Made by a program: the position numbers and the translations under genes
Notes under the pieces: model-generated
What the model was told of the DNA's origin: nothing
Seen by the model: only the letters and a program-made list of their open reading frames with translations
The model's database searches: none
Shown: positions 23,135-31,882 of the stretch, one piece after another
How the letters are laid out: each line of letters begins with the position of its first letter
Position numbering within the stretch: position 1 is the stretch's first letter
Source of the DNA: FEN-1219 sp036563665
GTDB taxonomy: Bacteria; Pseudomonadota; Gammaproteobacteria; Steroidobacterales; Rariloculaceae
DNA: 64,000 bases
Direction of reading: 5' to 3'
NCBI GenBank assembly: GCA_036563665.1
Contig: DATCLY010000093.1
Coordinates: forward strand, 1-64,000

Positions 23135-24714
23135 CCAGGTTCACCCGCAACCTGGTGCTGATCGTCGACGACAACGAGGCGTCGCGTTACGTCAACGCGC
23201 GCGTTCTCAGGGACGCGGGCTTCGACATCCTCGAGACCGCTTCCGGGGAACGAGCCGTGGAGCTCGCGCAGCGGGACCGGCCGGAGCTCGTGCTGCTCGA
23301 CATCAATCTGCCCGATATCGACGGCTTCGAGGTGTGCCGCAGGCTGCGCGCCGATCCGCGCACCGCCTCGATGGCGATCGTGCAGATCTCCGCGACGTTC
23401 GAAGCTGCCGAGTACCAGGTACGGGGGCTCGAAGGAGGGGCGGACACGTTCCTCGTGTCGCCCATCGAGCCCACCGTGCTCGTCGCCACCGTGCGGGCCA
23501 TGCTGCGCTTGCGGCGCGCCGAAGGCGTGCTGCGCGAGTTCGATCGGCGCAAGGACGAGTTCCTCGCCACGGTGGCGCACGAGCTACGCAATCCGCTGGC
23601 GCCGCTGCGCTACTGCCTGGACTCGCTCGAATCGGCACCGCAGCCGGATCCGGCCCTGCTCGCGCGCTGCCTGCGCATCATGCGGCGCCAGCTCAAGCAC
23701 CTGATGCGCCTCGTCGACGACCTGTCCGACATGAGCCGGATCGCCGAGAACAAGCTGACGCTCAGGCTCGCGCGGGTGAATCTGGAGCGCGCGCTCGAGA
23801 CCGCGATCGAAGCGCTCCGCCACGATCTCGAGGAGCGCGGCCACCACCTGGTCGTCGACCTGCCCGAGGAGGCGATCGAGGTGATGGGGGACCCCGTTCG
23901 GCTCGCCCAGGTGTTCGGCAACCTGCTCTCGAACGCGATCAAGTACACGCCGAACGGCGGACGCATCGAGGTGACCGCGCGGCCGGACCGTGACGGCTGC
24001 GCGACGGTGTCCGTGGCGGACACGGGCGTGGGGATCCGGCCCGAGGACATCGATCGCATCTTCGACCTGTTCGTGCAGGTGGGCCAACGGGGAACCGGCC
24101 TAGGCATCGGGCTCGCGCTCGTGAACCGGATCGTGGCCATGCACGGCGGCACGGTGACGGCGTGGAGTGGCGGTCCGGGCCGAGGCAGCACGTTCACCGT
24201 GCGCCTGCCGCTCGCGGCGCCGCGCGCGGCCGGGGTGCCTCCCGAACGCGCCGCCGAGCCGCAACCGCGGGCCGCGGCGGGCCGCGCCGGCGGGTCCGCG
24301 CCCGGGCCCTTACGTCCACGGGTGCTGGTGGTGGACGACAACGCCGACGCCGCGGACGCCATGACCACGTTGCTCCACGGGCTCGGCTGCGAGGTGCGGG
24401 CCTGCTACGGCGGCGAGGAAGCGCTGACGGGCGCCCGGGCGCTGCGCCCCGACGTGGTGTTCGTGGATATCACCATGCCGGATCTCGACGGCCTCGCGGT
24501 GATCGCGCAGATGCGGCGGGAGCCCTGGGGCGAGCGGGCCTGGATCTGCACGGTGAGCGGTCACGGGCAGGCGTATCGCGCTCGGGCGCTCGAGGCCGGG
24601 GCGGACGAGCACCTGGTGAAGCCGATCGGGGTGGGCGAGCTTCGCAGGGCGCTCGAGCACGCGGCCGAGCGGCGGGCGGACGGCGCCGGCCGTCGGGACG
24701 ACGCCGCGGGCTGA
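23131..24714 (+). CDS. Receiver-histidine kinase-receiver hybrid protein
   Basis: A 527-residue cytoplasmic protein with an N-terminal receiver (Asp57 in LVLLDINLPDIDG), HisKA with FLATVAHELRNPLAPL (His150), HATPase_c (NLLSNAIKYTPNGG, DTGVGIRPED, GTGLGIGLALVNRI), an Ala/Pro-rich linker and a C-terminal receiver (Asp446 in VFVDITMPDLDG). Starting with GTG at 23131, it overlaps the preceding stop (GTGA). With the preceding kinase it could form a His-Asp relay from the stressosome. No DNA-binding or GGDEF output domain is encoded in the operon, so the final target lies elsewhere. Confidence 0.92.
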   Translation: MTRFTRNLVLIVDDNEASRYVNARVLRDAGFDILETASGERAVELAQRDRPELVLLDINLPDIDGFEVCRRLRADPRTASMAIVQISATFEAAEYQVRGLEGGADTFLVSPIEPTVLVATVRAMLRLRRAEGVLREFDRRKDEFLATVAHELRNPLAPLRYCLDSLESAPQPDPALLARCLRIMRRQLKHLMRLVDDLSDMSRIAENKLTLRLARVNLERALETAIEALRHDLEERGHHLVVDLPEEAIEVMGDPVRLAQVFGNLLSNAIKYTPNGGRIEVTARPDRDGCATVSVADTGVGIRPEDIDRIFDLFVQVGQRGTGLGIGLALVNRIVAMHGGTVTAWSGGPGRGSTFTVRLPLAAPRAAGVPPERAAEPQPRAAAGRAGGSAPGPLRPRVLVVDDNADAADAMTTLLHGLGCEVRACYGGEEALTGARALRPDVVFVDITMPDLDGLAVIAQMRREPWGERAWICTVSGHGQAYRARALEAGADEHLVKPIGVGELRRALEHAAERRADGAGRRDDAAG

Positions 24715-24721
24715 AGCCCGC
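24706..24721 (+). terminator. Hairpin at the end of the stressosome operon
   Basis: Perfect 7-base arms (GCGGGCT and AGCCCGC) around a two-base loop; the stop codon of the last kinase gene lies inside it. Without a T-run it is only a weak terminator candidate. Confidence 0.3.
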
Positions 24722-24842
24722 CGGCGCGTCGGCGCGAGAGGCGTCGCCAAATGCCGACTGTTCGACAGACGTACGCCGGCTTCCGACACTACCGGCACGG
24801 ACCACTCACGTCGAGGAGACTCGTCCCACATCTGCAAGAATC

Positions 24843-24851
24843 TGCTAGAAT
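24843..24851 (+). promoter_or_regulatory. Extended -10 promoter candidate for opgGH
   Basis: TGCTAGAAT, an extended -10 element (TGN plus TAGAAT), stands out in GC-rich DNA. No good -35 hexamer is visible, as is common for extended -10 promoters. Confidence 0.4.
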
Positions 24852-25002
24852 CGCGCGCCAACGATAAACCGGGCTCCCGCCCATCGGGTGACCGCAGCCC
24901 GAGGCTTGCGCGTCGCCCGTCCATCTCCCGCCGGGGAATATCAACCGTAATGCGTTGTCTCAAGCTGGGACGAAGTCCGAGCCCGATGGGGTCGCCCCTG
25001 AA

Positions 25003-25018
25003 ATGAACGCGCGTTCAT
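25003..25018. promoter_or_regulatory. Perfect 16-bp palindrome, possible TetR-type operator
   Basis: ATGAACGCGCGTTCAT is fully self-complementary and lies 65 bases before the opgG start. Palindromes of the TGAACG-CGTTCA form are common targets of TetR/AcrR regulators. No such regulator is encoded in this window, so the link is inference. Confidence 0.45.
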
Positions 25019-25082
25019 GTTTCGCGGCGTGGTACGGTTCTTGCTTTTTCCGCTGGCGTCCCGCGCCCGGGTTTCCACGACC

Positions 25083-26585
25083 ATGACTTTCCTCAGGACA
25101 GCCCTCTGCGCTTTCCTGTGCCTCTGCGCAGCGGTGCGTCTCGGGCACGCGCAGGAAGACCGGCCGGCGACCCCGTTCGATCGCGAGGTGTTGATTGCCG
25201 AAGCGAAACGTCTGTCCGAGCGCGAGTACGTGCAGCCGCGGCTGCCGGCCGAGTACGTGCGCAGCATCGGGTTGGACGAATACCGCGACATCCGCTTTCA
25301 GACGGCCGCGTCGATCTGGCGAGGGCAGAATCGCAACTTCACCCTGGATCTGTTCCATCCGGGCTTCATTTACGACACGCCGGTGGACATCTTCCTCGTG
25401 GTGAACGGCTACGCGCGGCAGGTGTTCTTCACCAACGAAGTGTTCGAATACGGTCCCGCGGCGAAGGACGTGGCGCCGCCCGCGCAGCTCGGCTACTCCG
25501 GGTTTCGCGTGCGCCACCCCATCAACGACCCGAACACTCTCGACGGCTTTCTCACGTTTCAGGGCGCGAGCTACTTTCGCGCCGTGGGCAGCGGGCAGGT
25601 GTACGGCCTGTCGGCGCGCGGGCTCGCGATCAGGACCGCCCGCCCCGAGGGAGAGGAGTTTCCGGTCTTCACCGACTTCTGGGTGGAGCGCCCGCCCGAG
25701 CACGCCTCGGAGATCAAGATCCACGCGCTGCTGCAGAGCGACTCGCTCACCGGCGCCTACACGTTCACCGTCAAGCCGGGCCCGGAGACGGTCATGGACG
25801 TGGAGGTCGCCCTGTTCCCGCGCGTGGACGTGGCCGCGTTCGGCGTGGCGCCCCTCACCTCGATGTTCCTGTACGACGGCACGAACCGCACGCGTTTCGA
25901 CGACGTGCGACGCGCCGTGCACGACTCCGACGGCCTGCGGATGGTGAACGGCAACGGCGAGCACATCTGGCGGCCGCTCGCGAACCCGCGCACGCTGCAG
26001 GTCTCGGCGTTTCTCGGCAACAATCCGCGCGGCTTCGGGCTCATGCAGCGCAAGCGCGACTTCGAGGACTACGGCGATTCGGAGGCGCGCTTCGAGCTGC
26101 GCCCCTCGGCGTGGGTGGAGCCGGTGGGTGACTGGGGCGCCGGTCACGTCGAGCTCGTGGAGATTCCGAGCGAGCGGGACATTCACGACAACATCGTGGC
26201 GTACTGGCAGCCGGCGGAGCCCTTGCGGGCCAATCAGCGGGCCGACTTCGCCTATCGGCTGCGCTGGGGCGGCGAGAGCCTCGAGGATGCGCCCGTGGCG
26301 CGGGTGATCGAGACGAGGACCGGCAAGGCCGGCCAATCCAACAACCGCATTTTCACCGTCGACTTCGCATCCCCGGAGCCGGTGCCGGAGGGGCTCGCGC
26401 TCGATGTGTCGAGCTCGGCCGGCACGGTGACGAACGCGCGCGGCGAGCTCGTCGAGCCCACCGGCACGTACCGGGTCAGCTTCGAGCTCGAACCCGGCGA
26501 CGCCGACATCGCCGAGCTCAGGCTGGTGGTCAAGGAGGACGACCGACCGTGGAGCGAAACTTGGCTGTATCGCTGGAGCCGGTAA
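25083..26585 (+). CDS. opgG: Periplasmic glucan biosynthesis protein OpgG/MdoG
   Basis: A 500-residue protein with a signal peptide (TALCAFLCLCAAVRLGHAQ). The conserved blocks FDREVLIAEAKRLSEREYVQP, DEYRDIRFQTAASIWRGQN, FTDFWVERPP, RRAVHDSDGLRMVNGNGEHIWRPL (quoted in part), NPRGFGLMQRKRDFEDYGD and DNIVAYWQPAEPL are those of the OpgG/OpgD family. It acts in the periplasm on the beta-glucan backbone made by OpgH and adds beta-1,6 branches. The ATG at 25083 gives a proper signal peptide; an in-frame ATG at 25017 would add 22 residues and overlaps the palindrome. It overlaps opgH by 37 bases. Confidence 0.95.
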   Translation: MTFLRTALCAFLCLCAAVRLGHAQEDRPATPFDREVLIAEAKRLSEREYVQPRLPAEYVRSIGLDEYRDIRFQTAASIWRGQNRNFTLDLFHPGFIYDTPVDIFLVVNGYARQVFFTNEVFEYGPAAKDVAPPAQLGYSGFRVRHPINDPNTLDGFLTFQGASYFRAVGSGQVYGLSARGLAIRTARPEGEEFPVFTDFWVERPPEHASEIKIHALLQSDSLTGAYTFTVKPGPETVMDVEVALFPRVDVAAFGVAPLTSMFLYDGTNRTRFDDVRRAVHDSDGLRMVNGNGEHIWRPLANPRTLQVSAFLGNNPRGFGLMQRKRDFEDYGDSEARFELRPSAWVEPVGDWGAGHVELVEIPSERDIHDNIVAYWQPAEPLRANQRADFAYRLRWGGESLEDAPVARVIETRTGKAGQSNNRIFTVDFASPEPVPEGLALDVSSSAGTVTNARGELVEPTGTYRVSFELEPGDADIAELRLVVKEDDRPWSETWLYRWSR

Positions 26586-28702
26586 CGTTTCGACGCGGTC
26601 CGGCGCCACCGCCGGCACCGCTCGAGATGCCGCCGCAGGACCTGCGTCGCCACGTCAAGGTGCGCACGGCGCGGACCCGGCTCAAGACGCGCGTCGCGCG
26701 CCTCCTGACGTTCGGCGGCGCCGCGGCGCTCACGGCCTACGCCAGTCACGAGATGTACGCGGTCGTGTCGGTGTTCGGCATGACGGCGCTGCAGGCCGTG
26801 ATGCTCGGGTTCTTCACGCTCACGTTCGGCTGGATCGCGTTGTCCGCGAGCGCGGCCGTCGCGGGCGTGCTGTTCGGCGGCACCCGCCGGCGCGCGCGCG
26901 ACGACACGCCCATCACCCACCGCACGGCGCTCGTCATGCCGATCTGCAACGAGGAGCCGTGGCCGAGCTTCGCCGCGCTCTATGCGATGGCGGAGGCGCT
27001 CGCCGAGCGCGGCGCCGCCGAGCACTTCGAGATCTTCGTGCTCTCCGACACCCGCAATCCGGACATCTGGGTCAAGGAGACGGCGGCTTTCCAGGCGCTG
27101 CGAGCGGCGGTGGGCGACCGCATGCACGTCTGGTATCGCCGGCGACAGGAGAACGTGGGTCGCAAGGCCGGCAACATCGAGGACTTCGTGAAGCGCTGGG
27201 GCGGGCGCTACGAGTGCATGGTCGTGCTCGACGCGGACAGCATCATGGCGCCCGACACGCTGCTCGCGCTCGCGCGGGAGATGGCGGCCGATCCCAAGCT
27301 CGGAATCCTGCAGACGGTGCCGCGCCTCGCGGGCGGCACGACGCTGCTCGCGAGGCTGCAGCAGTTCGCCGGCACCGTGTACGGCCCGATCGTGGCGCGC
27401 GGCATCGCGGCCTGGCAGGGTGACGACGGCAACTACTGGGGGCACAACGCCATCATCCGTGTGCGGGCGTTCGCGGCGGCCGCCGGGCTGCCCGAGCTGC
27501 CGGGCAGGAAGCCCTTCGGCGGCACGATCATGTCGCACGACTTCGTGGAGGCGGCGCTCGTGCGCCGCGCGGGCTGGTCGGTGCGCATGCTGCCGACGCT
27601 CGGCGGGTCGTGGGAGGCGAGCCCGCCCACGCTGCTGGACGTGGCGGCGCGCGACCGGCGCTGGGCGCAGGGCAACATACAGCACCTCGCCGTGATACGC
27701 GCCAAGGGCCTGCGCTGGCCGAACCGCATGCACATGCTGATCGGCGTGATGAGCTACGTGGCCTCGCCGTTCTGGCTCGCCTTCATCCTCGTGGGTCTCG
27801 CCGTCACCGCGCAGGTGGCGACGATGCAGTTCGAGTACTTCACGGACGAGCCGTCGCTGTTCCCGCGCTGGCCGCGGTTCGACACCGAGCGCATGATCGC
27901 GCTGTTCGTCTTCGCCATGGGGGTGCTGCTCCTGCCCAAGGCGCTCGGCGTGGTGCGCGCGCTTTTCGATCGCGAGCTGCGCAAGGCGTGCGGCATCGTG
28001 CGGCTCGCGCTGTCGGTCGTGATCGAGACGGTGCTGTCCGCGCTGTATGCGCCCATCTCGATGATGATGCAGAGCCGGCAGGTGTGGGAGGTGCTGCGCG
28101 GCCAGGACTCCGGCTGGGGCACGCAGCAGCGCGCGCTCAAGCGCACGCCGTGGAGCACGCTGCTGCGCCGCCATTGGCTGCAGACCGCGTTCGGCCTGCT
28201 GCTCACGGGGGCGCTCGCGTACGTCGCGCTGCCGCTGCTGCCGTGGATGTCGCCGACATTGCTCGGTCTCGGTCTCGCCTTGCCGCTGTCGGCCGCGAGC
28301 GGCAGCGTGCTGCTCGGCAAGCTGCTGCGCGCGCTCGGTCTGCTGAAGGTGCCGGAGGAGCACCGCCTCCCGGACGTGATGGCGCGACGCGACGCGTTCG
28401 AAGCGCGCCTCGTCGCGGAGCTCGGCGACGTCACGCTGGAGCGGCTCGCGGCCGACGACCGGCTGCGCCGGCGCCATTTCGCGGCGGTGCTGCCGCCCGA
28501 GTCGCCCCGCGGGAAGCCCGACCTGGCGCTGCTCGCCGCGCGGGCGAAGGTGGCCGATGCCCGCAGCATGGAGGAAGCGCTCGAGTGGCTGTCGCCTCCC
28601 GAGCGGCTCGCGTTGCTCACGGACGAGGACCTGTTCGACGACCTCGTGAGCCTGCGCCCGGCGCCGCGCCCGGCCGACTCCTATGGGCAACACGTCTCCT
28701 AG
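26549..28702 (+). CDS. opgH: Glucans biosynthesis glucosyltransferase OpgH/MdoH
   Basis: A 717-residue inner-membrane family 2 glycosyltransferase. Two helices near residues 50-110 are followed by the catalytic domain (VMPICNEEP, LSDTRNPDIW, VVLDADSIM, DDGNYWGHNAIIR, RDRRWAQGNIQH, which is the Q/RxxRW-like motif). Several C-terminal helices follow. It polymerises UDP-glucose into beta-1,2-glucan and exports it. It is shorter than the roughly 850-residue E. coli protein, mainly at the N-terminus. The GTG start has AAGGAGG ten bases upstream and lies inside the end of opgG, so the two are coupled. Confidence 0.95.
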   Translation: MERNLAVSLEPVTFRRGPAPPPAPLEMPPQDLRRHVKVRTARTRLKTRVARLLTFGGAAALTAYASHEMYAVVSVFGMTALQAVMLGFFTLTFGWIALSASAAVAGVLFGGTRRRARDDTPITHRTALVMPICNEEPWPSFAALYAMAEALAERGAAEHFEIFVLSDTRNPDIWVKETAAFQALRAAVGDRMHVWYRRRQENVGRKAGNIEDFVKRWGGRYECMVVLDADSIMAPDTLLALAREMAADPKLGILQTVPRLAGGTTLLARLQQFAGTVYGPIVARGIAAWQGDDGNYWGHNAIIRVRAFAAAAGLPELPGRKPFGGTIMSHDFVEAALVRRAGWSVRMLPTLGGSWEASPPTLLDVAARDRRWAQGNIQHLAVIRAKGLRWPNRMHMLIGVMSYVASPFWLAFILVGLAVTAQVATMQFEYFTDEPSLFPRWPRFDTERMIALFVFAMGVLLLPKALGVVRALFDRELRKACGIVRLALSVVIETVLSALYAPISMMMQSRQVWEVLRGQDSGWGTQQRALKRTPWSTLLRRHWLQTAFGLLLTGALAYVALPLLPWMSPTLLGLGLALPLSAASGSVLLGKLLRALGLLKVPEEHRLPDVMARRDAFEARLVAELGDVTLERLAADDRLRRRHFAAVLPPESPRGKPDLALLAARAKVADARSMEEALEWLSPPERLALLTDEDLFDDLVSLRPAPRPADSYGQHVS

Positions 28703-29186
28703 GAGCGGCGCGACGGGCGATCGAACGGCGGACGGCGCGGCGAGCTCGGGAGAGCGGCGGCGGGCGCTGACGGACCGGCTGTGGTACGAGTACTGGATGC
28801 TGCGCTGCACGGCGCGCATTCAGGTGACCGATCCCGCCCTGCGCCAGGCCGTGGCCGAGTCCTTCGCGCTGCACGTGCGCAACGTCGTCGATTTTCTGTA
28901 CCCGCCCGAGCCCGGCGGGGACGGGCTCTCGCCGGAGCTCTGGCTCGGCGAGCGCTGGCGCGCGCTGTGCCCGCCGCTGTCGCCCGTCGTGGCCGAGGCG
29001 CGGCGCCGCGCGGCGGAGGTGCTGGCCGACCTCGGGCGGAGCGCGGAGGCGGCCGCGGACGGTGCGCTCGGCGCCCCGCGGCTCGCGATCTCCCACGAGA
29101 TCCAGAAGGTCATGGACCTCTTCATCTCGCACCTGCCCCGGGCGGAGCTCGGCGAGCGTTGGCAGATCGTCTATCCGGAGGAGTGA
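28683..29186 (+). CDS. Hypothetical protein coupled to opgH
   Basis: A 167-residue soluble, mostly helical protein with no signal peptide and no domain I recognise. Notable sequence: RLWYEYWMLRCTARIQVTDP, FALHVRNVVDFLYPP, ISHEIQKVMDLFISHLP. The start overlaps the end of opgH by 20 bases, which suggests co-translation and a possible accessory role in glucan synthesis. This is inference from position only. Confidence 0.65.
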   Translation: MGNTSPRSGATGDRTADGAASSGERRRALTDRLWYEYWMLRCTARIQVTDPALRQAVAESFALHVRNVVDFLYPPEPGGDGLSPELWLGERWRALCPPLSPVVAEARRRAAEVLADLGRSAEAAADGALGAPRLAISHEIQKVMDLFISHLPRAELGERWQIVYPEE

Positions 29187-29248
29187 AGCCCGGTTGCCGG
29201 GCGTCCGGCTAGAATCGGCCGGGGGAGGGTGTCTCCGGACGATAACGC

Positions 29249-29962
29249 ATGATCCCGCGCCTGGCCTTGTCGCTCGCCGTCCTCGTGCTCGCGCTGCCGC
29301 GGGCGCAGGCACAGGTCGCCGGGCCGAACGTGCGCGGCTACGTCACGCTCGCGAACGATTACTTCAATCGCGGCCTGTCCCAGGCCGACGGCGACGGCTC
29401 GGTGCAGCTCGGCATCGACTACCGTCACGACAGCGGCTTCTTCGCGGGCGGCTGGGCGGGCAACATCGAGTACGCGGCGGACGAGGGGCGCGACGGCGTG
29501 CGCGGCCACGAGGTCGACTACTACGTCGGCTACGACCGACGCGTGCACGACGTCCGCTTCACCTTCACGCTGTCGCGCTACACCTATCCGGGCACGCACC
29601 TCGACTACGACTACGGCGAGGTGGCCGGCAACGTGTGGTTCCACGACCGCGTGTTCCTGAGCGTCTCCTACACGGACGATCTGCTCGGAAGCGGGCGATC
29701 GGCCACGCATCACGAGGCGGGCCTGGCGTGGCCGCTCGCGTGGAACCTGGAGCTCGGTGCGTCGGTGGGGCGGGTGCGCTTCGCGTACGCGCCCGGCGGC
29801 GGTTACGATCACTGGAACGTGGGCGTCTCGAAGCTCGCGGGTCGCTTCGCCGTGGATTTGCGCTACCACGACAGCGACCACCCGTACGTGTCTTACCTCG
29901 GCAGCGGCGCCGGTCGCTGGGTGCTGTCGATCTCTTACAGCATTCAGGCGCCTAGAACCTGA
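29249..29962 (+). CDS. TorF/TIGR02001-like outer-membrane protein
   Basis: A 237-residue protein with a signal peptide (LALSLAVLVLALPRAQA), then alternating amphipathic beta strands rich in Tyr, Phe and Trp and ending in the hydrophobic/aromatic SISYSIQ. VTLANDYFNRGLSQADGDGSVQLG near the N-terminus (shown in part) is the hallmark of the TIGR02001 family of putative porins (phenotype unknown). It probably forms a small outer-membrane barrel. Its stop overlaps the convergent S8 peptidase stop by 11 bases. Confidence 0.8.
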   Translation: MIPRLALSLAVLVLALPRAQAQVAGPNVRGYVTLANDYFNRGLSQADGDGSVQLGIDYRHDSGFFAGGWAGNIEYAADEGRDGVRGHEVDYYVGYDRRVHDVRFTFTLSRYTYPGTHLDYDYGEVAGNVWFHDRVFLSVSYTDDLLGSGRSATHHEAGLAWPLAWNLELGASVGRVRFAYAPGGGYDHWNVGVSKLAGRFAVDLRYHDSDHPYVSYLGSGAGRWVLSISYSIQAPRT

Positions 29963-31247
29963 CCGGACGCGGCACCGGCACCGGATCGGCGCGGAGCGCA
30001 ACGAGCTGCTCGAGGGCCCGTCCCGCGTTGACGCAGGCCTTGCCGTCGGCCACCGAGCCCGACGTGGCCGTGAGCAGGTCCACGATGCGTTCCACCCCGA
30101 GGCTCCCGTCGGACTCGAGCAGCAGGGCGATCACGCCCGTGACGTGGGCGGCGGCGAGCGAGTTGCCGGACAGGAACGCGTAACCCCCGTGCGGGGTGGT
30201 GGTGAGGATCTCCTCGGCGGGCGCGGCCACGGCGTAGCGTGCGTGGGGCGCCTCGCGGTCTCCCGAGGCGCCCGCGACGATCACGCGCTCGTGGGAGGCG
30301 GGGAAGGCGTTCGGCGCCCATTCGTCGGGCTCGGCCGCCACCACGACGACGCCGCGCCCGATGAGCTCGTCGAGCAGCCGCTCGAGCAACGGGTCGGCCG
30401 GCCCTGCGAGGCTCAGGTTCACGACCTCCGGCTCGAGCTCGATCGCGAGCTCGAGCGCCTGCGCGAGCGAGAAGCTCGAGCACTGCGACTCCGGGCTGTC
30501 CGGCGCCACGGGCCAGCAGGCACGCAGCGACGCGATGGACACGTCGGGCGCTACGCCGACGATGCCTTCCGAGTTGTTGGCGGCGGAGGCGATCACGCCC
30601 GCCACTGCCGTCCCGTGCACCTCGGCGAATCGCGACGTGGGCACGCCGCCCACGAAGTTGCGGGCGATGCGGACGCGGCCGCGCAGCTCCGGATGGCGGG
30701 CGTCCACGCCGGAGTCGACGACGGCCACTGTCACGCCTTTGCCGGTGGCGAGCCGGTGCGCCGTCTCGATCCCGAGCAGGGCCACGGCCGGCTGGAGCGG
30801 TGCGTAGGGATCGTCGTAGTCCGTGACGAGGGTGCGGAACAGATTGACGCGCTGCGCGAGATCCACGCGCGGATCCGCGGAGAGGGCCTCGATCACGTCG
30901 TCCACGGACTTGTCGGGCGGCACCTCGAACACTTCGCAGTAGACGTCGAGCGAGGCGACCGGCCAGCCCTCCACGCGCTCGAGCCCGTGCTCGTGGGCGA
31001 TCTGGTTCAACAGGCGCTCGACCGCGGGCGTGGGCCCGTAGCCGCGGCGGCGCAGATAGCGGCTCTTGGTCTCGCCGGCGAGGCCGAGCGCGGTGCTCGC
31101 CGGTTGGCGTACGGTGAGCAGGATGCGCCGCTCGATGCCGTCGGCGTGCACGCGCGACGCCGGGGCGACGGGCGCCGGCGGCGAGCTGCCGCAGCCCGCG
31201 AGGACCGCCGCGAGCAGCGCGATGCCGGCGGCGAGCGCAAGCTTCAC
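29952..31247 (-). CDS. S8-family serine peptidase lipoprotein
   Basis: A 431-residue protein with a lipoprotein signal (LALAAGIALLAAVLAGC). The subtilisin triad is visible: Asp in VAVVDSGVDARHPEL, His in FAEVHGTAVAGVIAS, and Ser in FLSGNSLAAAHVTG, where the usual GTSMAAPH reads GNSLAAAH, with Asn and Ala replacing Thr and Pro. Residues about 30-130 look like a prodomain. The GTG start overlaps the stop of the anti-sigma gene (GTGA). Encoded with an ECF sigma and anti-sigma, it is a good candidate to take part in periplasmic signalling or to be the main regulon member. Confidence 0.87.
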   Translation of the reverse strand: MKLALAAGIALLAAVLAGCGSSPPAPVAPASRVHADGIERRILLTVRQPASTALGLAGETKSRYLRRRGYGPTPAVERLLNQIAHEHGLERVEGWPVASLDVYCEVFEVPPDKSVDDVIEALSADPRVDLAQRVNLFRTLVTDYDDPYAPLQPAVALLGIETAHRLATGKGVTVAVVDSGVDARHPELRGRVRIARNFVGGVPTSRFAEVHGTAVAGVIASAANNSEGIVGVAPDVSIASLRACWPVAPDSPESQCSSFSLAQALELAIELEPEVVNLSLAGPADPLLERLLDELIGRGVVVVAAEPDEWAPNAFPASHERVIVAGASGDREAPHARYAVAAPAEEILTTTPHGGYAFLSGNSLAAAHVTGVIALLLESDGSLGVERIVDLLTATSGSVADGKACVNAGRALEQLVALRADPVPVPRPVRF

Positions 31248-31879
31248 GGCCCCGCGTCCCCCTCGAAGGAGCGCGCGGCGAACCGCACGCGCTCGTCGGC
31301 GCGCAGCCGCGCGATGGCGGCGTCCACGTCGCGCGCGTCGCCGTCGAGCTGCACCGTGTAACGGCCGAGCTCGGTCGGTCCGGCCACGATCGTGCCGCCG
31401 ATCTCGCGCAGGAGCCCGCGCACGTCGGCCTCGCTCGCGTCCGGTGCGAAGATCACGTCGAGGCGGCGCGCGTCTGCGCGCGCATGGGTCGTGAGCGTGG
31501 CGAACTCGCCCCGATCGCCCGCATCCGGCAGCCCCACCCAGGCGATCACCGCCGCGGCGGCGACGCCGGCCGCGAGGAGGGCGGCGTGGCGCGGCGCGAC
31601 GCCGAGGCGGCGGCGCGGGGCGGGCTGCTCCACTTGCGCCAGCAGCTCCTCGAAGCCGCGCTCGGCCGACAGGCGCACGGTGGGCTGCGCCTGCACCAGG
31701 GCCGCGAGCCGCTGCTCGGTTCTCCGGGCGGCGCGGCACGGCAGGCACGAGCGCACGTGGCGCTCGACGCGCTCACGCTCGGCGTCGCTCAACGTGCCGT
31801 TCACGAGCCACGGGAGGAGCTCGATCACGTCTTCGTGCGCCGGCTCGCGCAGGCGCGCGTTGCGTTCGTCCGCTGCCAT
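31244..31879 (-). CDS. Anti-sigma factor with zinc-binding ZAS domain and periplasmic prodomain-like segment
   Basis: A 211-residue protein. The N-terminal cytoplasmic domain has HVRSCLPC, the HxxxCxxC zinc anti-sigma motif. One helix (HAALLAAGVAAAAVIAWVGL, about 97-116) crosses the inner membrane. The periplasmic part (LDVIFAPDASEADVRGLL, GRYTVQLDGDARDVDAAIARL) resembles the ferredoxin-like prodomain fold of subtilases. It probably binds the sigma factor encoded three bases upstream. The neighbouring S8 protease may recognise this domain; that step is inference. Confidence 0.85.
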   Translation of the reverse strand: MAADERNARLREPAHEDVIELLPWLVNGTLSDAERERVERHVRSCLPCRAARRTEQRLAALVQAQPTVRLSAERGFEELLAQVEQPAPRRRLGVAPRHAALLAAGVAAAAVIAWVGLPDAGDRGEFATLTTHARADARRLDVIFAPDASEADVRGLLREIGGTIVAGPTELGRYTVQLDGDARDVDAAIARLRADERVRFAARSFEGDAGP

Positions 31880-31882
31880 GAT

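Larger units (their letters stand above)
24715..25082 (+). other. Gene-free stretch upstream of opgG
   Basis: A 368-base spacer with no convincing reading frame. It holds an extended -10-like element (24843-24851) and a 16-base perfect palindrome (25003-25018), listed separately, so it is best read as the opgGH control region with a leader of roughly 220 bases. Confidence 0.5.

Noticed and set aside
18403..24714. Stressosome operon considered to control a sigma-B-like factor
   Set aside because: No sigma factor, RsbW/RsbV or RsbU is encoded here. The ECF sigma at 31883 has its own anti-sigma and is not linked.
25017..25085. Upstream ATG (25017) as the opgG start
   Set aside because: It would put 22 residues before a well-formed signal peptide and lies within the palindrome. 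The ATG at 25083 fits better, though neither has a strong ribosome site.
26252..28819. Long minus-strand open frame opposite opgH
   Set aside because: Shadow of opgG/opgH caused by GC-biased codons; the composition is unlike a real protein and no ribosome site is present.
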